From assembly GCA_946482515.1 (NCBI GenBank), contig CAMLRS010000001.1, forward strand, positions 496,001-560,000: a DNA stretch of 64,000 nt, written 5' to 3'. Positions within the stretch are counted from its first letter, which is position 1; every line of letters begins with the position of its first letter. Below are positions 56,501 through 63,676 of the stretch, piece after piece. Origin of the DNA: an uncultured Flavobacteriales bacterium (lineage in GTDB: Bacteria; Bacteroidota; Bacteroidia; Flavobacteriales; Crocinitomicaceae). The translations under genes and the position numbers were made by a program. Below the pieces are notes generated by a model. That model was not told the DNA's origin, ran no database searches, and saw only the letters and a program-made list of their open reading frames with translations.

Positions 56501-56632
56501 CTTCCTGAGCTCAGAAGAATGGGGAAAACCGTAATTGCCATTACACACGACGATCATTACTTTGATACAGCGGATAAGGTGGTCAAATTTGATTACGGAT
56601 GCGTGGAATATGTACAGTCGAAAAATGGATAA
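53522..56632 (+). CDS. Prodrug-activating D-Asn peptidase (ClbP/ZmaM-like, S12 fold) fused to cyclic-peptide-type ABC exporter
   Basis: This 1036-residue fusion starts with a signal peptide (about 1-29). Residues 30-365 are a beta-lactamase-fold serine hydrolase with S90-x-x-K93 (GSCSKAFTAL), Y184 (FEYATLNYDVLG) and a later HEGNNPNFS element. Spacing and wording closely follow ClbP (S95, K98, Y186, as I recall), including WGPSS in the membrane segment. Three membrane helices (about 378-482) follow, as in ClbP and XcnG. The rest is a half ABC exporter: more membrane helices (about 490-757), Walker A GGNGSGKST (about 861), signature LSGGQRKRLALL, Walker B VFVFDE and switch ITHD. Peptidase-ABC fusions of this kind occur in ZmaM-type systems. 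The inferred job is to export the N-acyl-D-Asn-capped product and cut off the cap in the periplasm. The gene starts 6 bp after the PKS. Confidence 0.9.
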   Translation: MKSIRTKRLLKQTTCALLMVAGFSATASGQQTINETVLKSDIQVFMKQGAIPGVSAAIIDHGKVTFLNIGYADKATNRRTALSTQYEIGSCSKAFTALAILHLQQKGKIRLEDPVSDYLPWFRPRYKNHPYDISLQQLLNHTSGIAFSSISDLEAGNSADALEQTVRKLLKSGLTRPPGQAFEYATLNYDVLGLVISRVSGMTYEDFMRQEVFAPMHLSATTVGPQDAGQMARGYKTGFFSAQAFEAPYFRGNAPAGYIVSDIRDMSRWLGIQMGTTLSPFDSLAVQSQQPDMHLEPGNGFLYAAGWKVNPFGDKRIFHEGNNPNFSAHMLFSRDKQVGVVVLANSNSTNTAVIAEYLYRKYTHAETASLEGEGNSPDSFASVLLIVLLVYSLLIIGLMVRKFLRKSAGRSFKPGGILRFFLALLAGVPYIAGVWLLPDALLGFSWESIFLWGPSSLYYVVWGVVAATAVTYLYYLTTLIFPSNNTYRNTIPVIVLLSIISGLANTIVLFIITSAFYSTVSLYYLLFYFALSYGLYVIGMKISQSKLIRLTNELTFDIRHFLIGKIMRTSFQRFEQITDGKLLSTLNNDTSVIANSANVLISFISNFVTIVSAIIYMTTISPLSTLVIVIVVFLLVWYYFWVSARARVFVENSRTVINNYMSLLNNLVYGFKELSIHTNRKADFKHDFVDVSEQFRDASTQASIKFLNTTIIGNSFIIIVLGILSIVIPRLSLDINIVSLISFVMVLLYLIGPINMVMSTIQSLTSIRVSWDRIVGMIAEVSGKKEEKTPFWDILRSLQSKDTEGEHIPDYHALKQFRQLKADQLAFVYGKDNPDGQSTETFGFGPVDLTINAGEIVFIIGGNGSGKSTFVKLLTGLYVPDGGGIAINGERVEREQLGEYFSVVFSGDYHFKKLFGIPLTDREQEIEQLISKMHLEEKVSIENQEFSTIDLSGGQRKRLALLKCYLEDRPVFVFDEFAADQDPEFRNYFYRELLPELRRMGKTVIAITHDDHYFDTADKVVKFDYGCVEYVQSKNG

Positions 56633-57368
56633 AACAGACCTGATGAAAGCTGAATTATACGCACTCAGGTTGTCTGAAAACATCGATTTTAGCGACTTCA
56701 CTGACCTGCTGGTCTACACCGATCCGGTTAAACGAGATCGGATCCGCCGCTTTTACAGGGATGAAGACAAGCTTCGGTGTTTGTTAGGCGATCTGCTCGT
56801 AAGAATGCTGCTCGTAAAACGCCTGGGAGTGGTGAATGATCAGCTACTGCCCCAACTATCGGATTACGGGAAACCCTATTTTCCGGACAGCGGTATCCAT
56901 TTCAACATCTCGCATGCCGGCGATTGGGTCGTCTGCGCGATCCATGACCGGCCTGTCGGTGTGGATGTAGAACAGGTCATTCCTATCGATCTCTCTATTT
57001 CAGCCTCTTTTTTCGCAGCACCTGAACATGCCGATATCCTGAAAGCAATCGATCGGGATGATCGCTTTTTTGATTTCTGGAGCCTCAAGGAAAGCTTCAT
57101 CAAACAAATTGGAAAAGGCCTTTCGCAGGCACTTAACTCATTTACAGTCAGGTTTACAGAACAGGAAATACGGATTGAATGCGACGGAGCAATGCTGGAA
57201 GATGTATTTCTGAGACAGTTTGCCCTGGAAGACGGATACAAGCTTGCCGTTTGCACAGCTAACGCAGAGCTTCCCGTCGCCGTAAACAGCATTACCACCC
57301 AACAGATACATCATTTTTTCAACAACATACCCGGAAAGATTAATTCAACTGAAACAACTCTATCATGA
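56625..57368 (+). CDS. Sfp-type 4'-phosphopantetheinyl transferase
   Basis: This 247-residue protein would convert apo carrier domains to their holo forms by transferring phosphopantetheine from CoA. The motifs are FNISHAGDWVVCAI, VGVDVEQV and FWSLKESFIKQIGKGL, which hold the metal- and CoA-binding residues of the Sfp class. I chose the ATG at 56625, which overlaps the upstream stop by 8 bp. An earlier ATG at 56535 would add residues unlike the family that only read the transporter gene in another frame. It lies between the exporter and the aminotransferase and overlaps the latter (ATGA). The locus needs about a dozen carrier domains primed, so a dedicated PPTase makes sense. Confidence 0.93.
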   Translation: MDKTDLMKAELYALRLSENIDFSDFTDLLVYTDPVKRDRIRRFYRDEDKLRCLLGDLLVRMLLVKRLGVVNDQLLPQLSDYGKPYFPDSGIHFNISHAGDWVVCAIHDRPVGVDVEQVIPIDLSISASFFAAPEHADILKAIDRDDRFFDFWSLKESFIKQIGKGLSQALNSFTVRFTEQEIRIECDGAMLEDVFLRQFALEDGYKLAVCTANAELPVAVNSITTQQIHHFFNNIPGKINSTETTLS

Positions 57369-58741
57369 TACAAAACCTGATTCACTCTATGTTGGTTTGT
57401 CCTGAAATGGATAAACACTACAAAAAAATCGTTCGCGCAGATGGTGTCTTTCTCTATGACACCGAAGGGAACGCTTACCTCGATGGCACTGCGGGATCAG
57501 CAGCAGTTGCTAATCTTGGCCATTCCATACAGGGCATTTCAGACGTAATGAAAGCTCAGATGGACCAGGTCGCCATTATTCCCACGCATGCCTTCCGCAC
57601 AGAAGAACTGGAGGATTACCTTCAAAAGCTGGTCGCATTCGCACCGGAAGGCTTTTCTGCTGCCTGGACAGCTACCAGCGGTTCGGAAGCCGTGGAACAG
57701 GCCGTTAAGCTCGCCTTGCAGTACCATCAGCTGAATGGCGAAGGCGATCGCTACAAGATCATTTCGCGCTGGGGCAGCTACCATGGCAATTCCGTATTCA
57801 GCCTGGATATCGGTGGCATGAAAACACGCCGAAGCGTTTATGACAAATGGATGCACAATTTTCCGCATGTGTCGCCTTCCTATAACTACCGCAGGCCTGA
57901 TGGCATGTCTGAAGAAGAATATGCCGCCCACAATATCCAGGAACTGGAACGATGCATCATCGAAACAGGACCGGAAACGATCGCTGCGTTCATTGCCGAA
58001 CCGGTCGTCGGGGCCGCGCTTGGCGCTGTCGGACCGGTAGATGGGTACTTCCAGGCCGTTCGCCGTCTCTGCGACAAATACGGAATCCTGATGATCTCGG
58101 ATGAAGTAATGGCCGGATTCGGTCGCCTGGGAACGAACTTCGGAATCGAACATTTCGGTGTAACACCGGATATCATTGCCGCAGGTAAAGGCATCAGCGC
58201 AGGATATTATCCACTTTCGGCCATTTTGGCCCATCAAAAAGTAATGGCTGTTTTTGAAAGCAACAAAGCAGCTTTCCTGGGTGGACATACCTATGCCTGT
58301 AATCCTGTTGGCGCAGTGGTCGGAAGTTTTGTGATCGATTATATGCTGAACAATAAAGTGGTGGAAAACAGCCGGCTTGTCGGCGCGTATTTCATAGAGC
58401 AGCTCCAAGTGCTGTATCGTCATCAGATAGTGGGCGATATAAGAGGAACGGGGCTCTTGCTGGGGATAGAATTTGTAGCTGATAAGATCACACGCATGCC
58501 CTTCCCGAGAGCAGCGGAAATCAGTCGCCGCTTAGTCGAAAAAGTATTCTCCCGCAACGTACTGGTGTATCCCGGAAAAGGAACCTACGACGGTACACTG
58601 GGAGATCATATTCTTATCTGTCCGCCGCTGATTATCACCCGTGAACAAACGGATTTAATGGTCCGGGCACTGGATGAATCACTGGGTGAGCTCTGCGAGG
58701 AGCTTCAGCAGGAGAACAGCCTGATTTTTGAAAATCGTTGA
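57365..58741 (+). CDS. Class III PLP-dependent aminotransferase
   Basis: This 458-residue protein is a full-length class III (omega) aminotransferase. It shows ATSGSEAVEQAVKLA, the PLP-contacting Asp in MISDEVMAGFGR, and the Schiff-base lysine K275 in AAGKGISAGYYP. The family transfers amino groups between omega-amino acids, amines or diamino acids and keto acids or aldehydes. The substrate cannot be read from the sequence. Its place in the gene run, translationally coupled to the PPTase, suggests that it makes an unusual amino-acid monomer or an amino-acyl unit. The family is broad and other roles are possible. Confidence 0.88.
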   Translation: MIQNLIHSMLVCPEMDKHYKKIVRADGVFLYDTEGNAYLDGTAGSAAVANLGHSIQGISDVMKAQMDQVAIIPTHAFRTEELEDYLQKLVAFAPEGFSAAWTATSGSEAVEQAVKLALQYHQLNGEGDRYKIISRWGSYHGNSVFSLDIGGMKTRRSVYDKWMHNFPHVSPSYNYRRPDGMSEEEYAAHNIQELERCIIETGPETIAAFIAEPVVGAALGAVGPVDGYFQAVRRLCDKYGILMISDEVMAGFGRLGTNFGIEHFGVTPDIIAAGKGISAGYYPLSAILAHQKVMAVFESNKAAFLGGHTYACNPVGAVVGSFVIDYMLNNKVVENSRLVGAYFIEQLQVLYRHQIVGDIRGTGLLLGIEFVADKITRMPFPRAAEISRRLVEKVFSRNVLVYPGKGTYDGTLGDHILICPPLIITREQTDLMVRALDESLGELCEELQQENSLIFENR

Positions 58742-58789
58742 TCCACAGATGACCGTGGACTGTAAAATCAAACCGCTAAAAACTATGGA

Positions 58790-58841
58790 CATGAAAAATG
58801 TTACTTTTGGCAATTTTAGTATTTCGGATAAAAGAATCCTT
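58790..58841 (+). promoter_or_regulatory. Candidate internal promoter ahead of the outer-membrane protein gene
   Basis: The 100-bp gap before the barrel-protein gene contains TACTTTTG at 58802-58809, which fits the Bacteroidota -7 consensus TAnnTTTG. I see no convincing TTTG at the expected -33 distance, so this is only a candidate. The gap is larger than most in this gene run, which otherwise has overlaps or gaps of a few bases. Confidence 0.25.
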
Positions 58842-61253
58842 ATGAAAAACTTAGCATTATCATTATTCACACTACTATTCTCACTATGCGCTTTTGGACA
58901 GGCTACTATTTCAGGAAAGGTAACCGATTCAACGGGTGAAAACGTTCCGTTTGCAACGGTAGAAATACTAAATCCCGAAGACAGTTTACTGCTTACCGGG
59001 CTTGTTTGCGATTCAGTTGGTTATTTTGAAATCGGGGGTGCTCCTCCGGGAACCTACCTGGTCCGGATTTCATCCTTTGGCTTCAATGACTGGTACAGCG
59101 GTCCTGTCAAAGTTTCGGGAAGCTCGGAAGTAATCGTTACACCTATTCAAATGACGCCCGAATCAACTGATATAGATGGTGTTACTGTTACGGGTTATCG
59201 TCCCACAATTGTGTTCCAGAACGGAAGCATGATCGTGGATGTACAAAACAACCCGATGAATGCCGGCAATTCGGTACTGGATGTTTTGAGAAACATTCCA
59301 GGTGTCACAGTTGACGGCTCCGGAAATATCATGGTCAACGGCAAAAGCGGCGTCGGTATCCTGTTCGATGACAGGCTCCAGCAAATCCCGGCGGCACAAA
59401 TTTCCCAGATCCTGGCCAGCATGCCGGCTGAATCCGTAAAAGAGATCGAGCTGATCAAAAACCCTTCCTCAAAATATGATGCGAAAGGCGTATCCGGTCT
59501 GATCAACATCCGCTCGAAGCAAATGGCCACCAAAGGCTTCAACTGCTCGATCGGAACAACCAACAGCATGGGAAACAGGTTCCGGAATTCCAATAACTTC
59601 TCCCTGAATATCAAAAGAGAACGTTTCAGCGTGTTTACCAATGTGGCCTATTCCTACAACCATTTATGGACCAGCACGCAGTTTGATCGCACCCTGGCAG
59701 ATACCTTGACGATTAACGCCCTGCAAATCGGCGACAACCGCAACTCATCGCTTAATCTGAACGGTGGAATCGAATTCGATCTCACACCGAAATCCGTCAT
59801 TGGATTAAATGTGAATGGAAACCTCGGCAATAACAGGCTGCTGAACACTTCCACTACCGATGTTAACGACAGTACAGGATTGGGCTACAATTATTTCACC
59901 AACAGCACAGGAGGGCGCGAGAAATTGCTCTTTGCAACAGCCGGTTTGTTCTTCAACCATCAGTTCGACTCCTTGGGGTCAACCTTGAGCTATTCAGGTG
60001 ATATCAGCAATTTCGATTACCGTTTGCCACAAAACAATACGAACTATTTCTACCTGACGAATGGTCAGGAAAGTGACCCATCCATCGGCTATTTGAACGA
60101 TATCAACCTCGACTTCCTGATCCTCACCAACAAGCTGGATTATTCCAAAGTGTTCAACAACAAATGGACACTTGAGCTGGGGGTGAAAAACAGCATCGTA
60201 AATAACACCAACGATCTGAAGCTGGAAAGCAGTCTTGGAGGAAATCCATGGACCCTCGATTCGTCGCTGACCAATTACTTTGAATACGATGAGATGATTA
60301 ACGCCGGGTACGTAAGTGTTCGCTATACCCTGGCAAAATTCGTACTGAACGGAGGTCTCCGCACCGAGCAGACCATCCTTTCGGGGAATAACCGAACAAC
60401 CGGACAGGTGATTGATCGGAATTACGTCAATTTCTTCCCGAATTTCTCCGTCGACTTTCAGCCGAACCCTAAACACATGATGCAGCTTTCCTATAGCTAC
60501 CGAATTGACCGTCCGGCGTTCGAACAAATGGTTCCGGGAAAAATATTCAATAACCAGCTGAGCTATGCCGTTGGTAACCCGCTTCTGCTGCCACAGTACA
60601 GCCACAACATCAATTTTGAGCACTACTTCCAGAACACGATTGGTAACAGCATCAATTTTACGCATATTGACAACAGCATTTTTGGCTACACCTATTCGCG
60701 TGATGATTCGCAGCTGAGCGTTGATACAACCATCAATTTCGCTACCCGCGATATGGTGGCTTATACCTTAATGATTCAGATGCAGCCAAGTAAATTTTAC
60801 CGTTTCCAATTCAGCGGGATGATGGTTCTGTCGGCCTTTAACGGTAGTGTCAACAATGCTTCGATCTCTACGCTTGCGGCGGCGAGCTCACTTTCCCTGG
60901 CCAATGATTTCTTCCTGCCGAAAGGTTACAGACTGCAGCTGAATATGCGTCTTCAAACCCCGTTCAGAGAAGGAATACAGTATTCATCGGCCATCGGTTC
61001 GGTAACCCTGGCTGTGCGCAAGAAATTTTTCCAGGACAGACTCAGCACCGTGTTAGGAATTTCGGATCTCTTCTTTACGGATTACGGAACTGTGACCGTT
61101 GATCTGCCTGGACAACGCAGCCTGAACACCCAAATGCGCGACAGCCGCCGCGTTACGGTGAGCCTGCTTTACAGCTTCGGTTCGATGCGCTTTGATAAAA
61201 AGCTCATCTCAGATGAAAATGAAGGATCGGGCAGGATCAAGCGGAATAAATAA
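58842..61253 (+). CDS. Outer-membrane beta-barrel protein, TonB-receptor-like (carboxypeptidase-like N-domain, plug, barrel)
   Basis: I start this protein of about 803 residues at the ATG at 58842, which begins a clear signal peptide (MKNLALSLFTLLFSLCAFGQ). The frame is open further upstream to 58728, but that extension would bury the signal. After cleavage comes a carboxypeptidase-regulatory-like domain (ATISGKVTDSTGENVPFA), a plug-like segment (NVLDVLRNIPGV-type wording, with NPSSKYDAKGVSGLINI), and a long region rich in alternating aromatic and polar strands typical of an outer-membrane barrel. The family is common in Bacteroidota as TonB-dependent-receptor relatives. Within this locus it may pass the product across the outer membrane or recognise it. 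That role is inferred from position only. An ABC pair follows after 17 bp. Confidence 0.85.
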   Translation: MKNLALSLFTLLFSLCAFGQATISGKVTDSTGENVPFATVEILNPEDSLLLTGLVCDSVGYFEIGGAPPGTYLVRISSFGFNDWYSGPVKVSGSSEVIVTPIQMTPESTDIDGVTVTGYRPTIVFQNGSMIVDVQNNPMNAGNSVLDVLRNIPGVTVDGSGNIMVNGKSGVGILFDDRLQQIPAAQISQILASMPAESVKEIELIKNPSSKYDAKGVSGLINIRSKQMATKGFNCSIGTTNSMGNRFRNSNNFSLNIKRERFSVFTNVAYSYNHLWTSTQFDRTLADTLTINALQIGDNRNSSLNLNGGIEFDLTPKSVIGLNVNGNLGNNRLLNTSTTDVNDSTGLGYNYFTNSTGGREKLLFATAGLFFNHQFDSLGSTLSYSGDISNFDYRLPQNNTNYFYLTNGQESDPSIGYLNDINLDFLILTNKLDYSKVFNNKWTLELGVKNSIVNNTNDLKLESSLGGNPWTLDSSLTNYFEYDEMINAGYVSVRYTLAKFVLNGGLRTEQTILSGNNRTTGQVIDRNYVNFFPNFSVDFQPNPKHMMQLSYSYRIDRPAFEQMVPGKIFNNQLSYAVGNPLLLPQYSHNINFEHYFQNTIGNSINFTHIDNSIFGYTYSRDDSQLSVDTTINFATRDMVAYTLMIQMQPSKFYRFQFSGMMVLSAFNGSVNNASISTLAAASSLSLANDFFLPKGYRLQLNMRLQTPFREGIQYSSAIGSVTLAVRKKFFQDRLSTVLGISDLFFTDYGTVTVDLPGQRSLNTQMRDSRRVTVSLLYSFGSMRFDKKLISDENEGSGRIKRNK

Positions 61254-61270
61254 ACGCCAAACGAAGTGCT

Positions 61271-62176
61271 ATGAATAGTATTGAAATTCAAAATCTAAGA
61301 TTTGCTTACCCCGGTTCCGGGGCTGTTCTGAAAGGTTTGAACATGGCCGTTCCGGAAGGATCTATCTGTGGCTTTCTGGGTAAAAACGGAGCCGGCAAAA
61401 CCACAGCACTGAAGCTCGTTCTGGGACTGTTGAAAAATCAGGAAGGTGACATCAAGGTTTTAGGGAAATCGCTTGCCAGTGCCAGAATAGAGATTTTAAG
61501 CCAGACCGGTACGCTCATAGAATCACCATCCTTTTATGCGCATCTTTCCGCCCGTGAAAACCTGAATGTACTTCGTCGTATTTATGACGTTGCTCCCTCC
61601 AGGGTCGATGAGGTATTAGCCTTCGTAGGATTAGAGAACACCGGCAAGAAAAAAGTGCGTCAGTTCTCTTTGGGAATGAAGCAGCGCCTGAGCATTGGAA
61701 TGGCCTTGTTGCATAATCCCCGATTGCTGATCCTGGATGAACCGACAAACGGTTTGGATCCCAACGGCATCATCGAAATGCGCGACTTGCTGACCAAGCT
61801 CAACAAAGAGCAGGGAATCACTATTTTGTTATCGAGCCATTTGCTTTCGGAAATAGAGAAAATAATTACGCATTTGATCATCCTGAACAACGGAACTGTT
61901 GCCTTCCAGGGATCATTTGAAGAATTAAAATCCCGCCAATCTTCCCAACGAACCGTTGTCATCGAAACTGACGATATCAGCCGCACGATAGCGATCATTC
62001 AGGAGATGGGCATCAAAGTCATCAACTCTGATGATAAGCACGTCAGACTGGAATTCCAGGAAAAGGAGCAGATGGCTGCTATCAACAACAAGCTATTGGG
62101 GAGTGGTATTTCGATCTATCAGGCTGCCATTCAGCAAGACGACCTGGAATCTATTTTTATTGAATTAACTAAATAA
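61271..62176 (+). CDS. ABC transporter ATP-binding protein (BcrA-like)
   Basis: This 301-residue protein is a single nucleotide-binding subunit. Walker A is GKNGAGKTTALKL, the signature is FSLGMKQRLSIGMALL, Walker B is LLILDEPTNGLDPNG and the switch His is in LSSHLLSEIEK. The C-terminal 80 residues form the extension seen in BcrA-like and lantibiotic-immunity ATPases. Such ATPases pair with ABC-2 permeases to remove antibiotics from the membrane of the producer. The partner permease gene starts 7 bp downstream. Self-protection against the locus product is the likely role; ordinary drug efflux cannot be excluded. Confidence 0.9.
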   Translation: MNSIEIQNLRFAYPGSGAVLKGLNMAVPEGSICGFLGKNGAGKTTALKLVLGLLKNQEGDIKVLGKSLASARIEILSQTGTLIESPSFYAHLSARENLNVLRRIYDVAPSRVDEVLAFVGLENTGKKKVRQFSLGMKQRLSIGMALLHNPRLLILDEPTNGLDPNGIIEMRDLLTKLNKEQGITILLSSHLLSEIEKIITHLIILNNGTVAFQGSFEELKSRQSSQRTVVIETDDISRTIAIIQEMGIKVINSDDKHVRLEFQEKEQMAAINNKLLGSGISIYQAAIQQDDLESIFIELTK

Positions 62177-62183
62177 AAAAGCC

Positions 62184-62942
62184 ATGCTATTTTTTCGCAG
62201 TTTTTTTAGCGAATTGCTAAAGATCAAAAGAAGCTCGGTGTTCTGGCTTTGTGTTGTGGGAGCATTGGTCCTTCCCGTAGTATTTACCCTTCGGAACATT
62301 ATGGCCGGATTTCACATCAATCTCTCCTTGAAAGCAGATGTTTGGATGGTCCAATATGCCAAAATTGCCCAGCCTTTCACGGCTTTCATTATGCCTATGG
62401 GAATGATCCTGTTGGGGAGTCTCATTACCCAGATCGAGTATCGCAATAACAACTGGAAGCAGGTTCACTGTACGCCGCAGAAATATGCCACTATATTTTT
62501 TGCTAAATATGCCGTACTGTTAATGCTGATGGTGTTTACATTCCTGCTGCTCAACATTGCCATTTACCTGTTCATCATCACTCCAACCCTCATATTGGAC
62601 GGCCAGATGCCAACAGCTCCAATGCCGCTGGGATCTTTTGCAACCGAATCCGTTAAATGCTTTATTGTCGGGTTGCCTATTATCGGACTACAATACCTGA
62701 TAAGCCTGCGATTCAGGAGCTTTCTCATCCCCATCGGAGTCGGCTTTGCTTTATTTGTTTTCAGTCTCCTGACCATGGGATCAAACATAAGCGTGGCAAG
62801 TCCGTATAGCTACTCGTTCTACTACGTAAACGGTCAAATGCCGGACCTGGGCCATGTGTACTATTTCATTTGTATCCTGCTGTTCATCGGCCTATCGGTG
62901 ATCAATTACCTGCTTTACAGCCTGAAAAAGGACAAGAGTTAA
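62184..62942 (+). CDS. ABC-2 type permease (BcrB-like)
   Basis: This 252-residue integral membrane protein is the partner of the preceding ATPase. Six hydrophobic segments are visible, including SVFWLCVVGALVLPVVF, PFTAFIMPMGMILLGSL, YAVLLMLMVFTFLLLNI, CFIVGLPIIGLQYLI, IPIGVGFALFVFSLL and YYFICILLFIGLSVINYLL. The sequence FFSELLKIKRSSVFWL at the N-terminus is typical of the lantibiotic-immunity/BcrB permease group. It is the last gene of the biosynthetic gene run and ends about 220 bp before a strong terminator hairpin. Confidence 0.87.
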   Translation: MLFFRSFFSELLKIKRSSVFWLCVVGALVLPVVFTLRNIMAGFHINLSLKADVWMVQYAKIAQPFTAFIMPMGMILLGSLITQIEYRNNNWKQVHCTPQKYATIFFAKYAVLLMLMVFTFLLLNIAIYLFIITPTLILDGQMPTAPMPLGSFATESVKCFIVGLPIIGLQYLISLRFRSFLIPIGVGFALFVFSLLTMGSNISVASPYSYSFYYVNGQMPDLGHVYYFICILLFIGLSVINYLLYSLKKDKS

Positions 62943-63163
62943 GATCGCTGTAGTTTCTGGTTGTGGATGGGTGTTCTGAACGGGCAGGGAATTGTATTGC
63001 CTTATTCTAACGCCCTTTTGTAAATCCAGAAGGAATCGTGGATATATCCAATGAGTGGGCATAATTATTCTGCATTTGTAAGTGTACTGGTCCACTCTAA
63101 CCCTGAAAGAAAAGAGCAAATCACTTACGCACGCTCTCACACTCAAAAATCACTCTTAAAAAG
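62943..63163. other. Non-coding gap after the biosynthetic gene run
   Basis: I find no convincing gene in this stretch. Short open frames here have no recognisable motif and no start context. It probably holds the 3' untranslated region of the long transcript leading to the hairpin at 63164. Confidence 0.5.
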
Positions 63164-63197
63164 AAAGAGAGTGTTTGCACACTCTCTTTTCTTTTTT
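63164..63197. terminator. Bidirectional rho-independent terminator
   Basis: A perfect 11-bp stem pairs 63164-63174 (AAAGAGAGTGT) with 63179-63189 (ACACTCTCTTT) around a 4-base loop. It is followed by a T-rich run on the plus strand (to 63197) and preceded by an A-rich run, so it can end transcription from both sides. It would close the biosynthetic transcript and also the GIY-YIG transcript coming from the minus strand. Confidence 0.8.
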
Positions 63198-63270
63198 GCT
63201 CCTCCTCTTGTCCCGATAGCAATCGGGACGAACCAACTCCGAAAGTTTTCGGGACTCCGATTAACAGTAT
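63198..63270 (-). pseudogene. Relic of a tRNA-Asn 3' half carrying palindromic insertions
   Basis: Compared with the intact tRNA-Asn at 63586-63659, this region keeps three matching blocks in the same order: GCTCCTCCTCTTG (63198-63210), GAACCAA (63230-63236) and GATTAACAG (63258-63266). Between them, the T-loop part is replaced by a hairpin sequence (63210-63229) and the variable-arm part by a second hairpin-like sequence (CCGAAA...TTTCGG). The anticodon-loop block coincides with the stop codon of the GIY-YIG gene. The T-tract just before the relic also matches the one beside the intact tRNA. Confidence 0.6.
63210..63229. repeat. Small palindromic repeat (GTCCCGAT-AGCA-ATCGGGAC)
   Basis: Two perfect 8-base arms flank a 4-base centre. 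A closely related 20-bp perfect palindrome lies at 63685-63704. Both sit where a tRNA loop would be in the two tRNA relics. The core CCCGATAGC(A/T)ATCGGG looks like a short dispersed palindromic element. Confidence 0.75.
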
Positions 63271-63542
63271 CTCAACTTCAGTTTTTCGATAATCTCAGGA
63301 TATTTTATCAGATTCTCAATGTAGGTTTTACTCTTCATTGATTTTATATGTTTTTCAATTTTCAATCCCTGAGACTTTGAATCACATAGTATTTCAAGAA
63401 ATACGATCCAGTCATCAGCTTTTGCAGTGTATTTATGTGCTTCAGCATTTCTATGAAAATCTAAACGACTAGTCAGGTTTGTCGTGAACCCAGTATAAAA
63501 GCGATTCAGTTTTGCAGAATGTAAGATGTAAACAGTGGTCAT
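63261..63542 (-). CDS. Small GIY-YIG nuclease-family protein
   Basis: This 93-residue protein has the two-part GIY-YIG hallmark as VYILHS near the start and FYTGFT about ten residues later, followed by a conserved Arg (SRLDFHR) and a Glu in KIEKHIK. It matches the short stand-alone UPF0213/UvrC-N-like proteins that are common in Bacteroidota. The cellular role of this group is not established. The gene lies downstream of the tRNA-Asn on the same strand, after a terminator, and its stop codon overlaps the anticodon-loop block of a tRNA relic. Confidence 0.85.
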   Translation of the reverse strand: MTTVYILHSAKLNRFYTGFTTNLTSRLDFHRNAEAHKYTAKADDWIVFLEILCDSKSQGLKIEKHIKSMKSKTYIENLIKYPEIIEKLKLRYC

Positions 63543-63551
63543 GGTATTAAA

Positions 63552-63585
63552 ACAAAAAAGACCAGCTATTGCTGATCTTTTTTTG
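63552..63585 (-). terminator. Terminator of the tRNA-Asn gene
   Basis: On the minus strand a stem of 13 pairs (63571-63583 with 63554-63566, including one G-U wobble that would be a C-A mismatch on the other strand) surrounds a 4-base loop and ends in a T-rich tract. The wobble indicates that the hairpin is meant to be read on the minus strand, just after the tRNA. Confidence 0.75.
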
Positions 63586-63659
63586 CTCCTCCTCTTGGGC
63601 TCGAACCAAGGACCCTCTGATTAACAGTCAGATGCTCTAACCGACTGAGCTAAGGAGGA
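63586..63659 (-). tRNA. tRNA-Asn (anticodon GTT)
   Basis: The cloverleaf is complete on the minus strand. The acceptor TCCTCCT pairs with AGGAGGA, the D arm is GCTC/GAGC, the anticodon stem is TCTGA/TCAGA with loop CTGTTAA (anticodon GTT), and the T arm is CTTGG/CCAAG with loop TTCGAGC. The discriminator base is G and CCA is not encoded. Confidence 0.97.
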
Positions 63660-63676
63660 ATGTTTTAATTTTTTCC

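Noticed and set aside
56535..56624. Earlier start for the PPTase
   Set aside because: The added 30 residues only read the transporter gene in another frame and do not resemble the PPTase family N-terminus.
58741..58760. TCCAC...GTGGA inverted repeat after the aminotransferase gene as a terminator
   Set aside because: The stem is only five base pairs and no T-run follows.
58728..58841. Earlier start for the outer-membrane protein
   Set aside because: It would place 38 residues before an evident signal peptide, so the ATG at 58842 is preferred.
63051..63341. Plus-strand open frame across the terminator and tRNA relic
   Set aside because: It runs through a strong hairpin, a tRNA relic and the end of the GIY-YIG gene, and has no motif.
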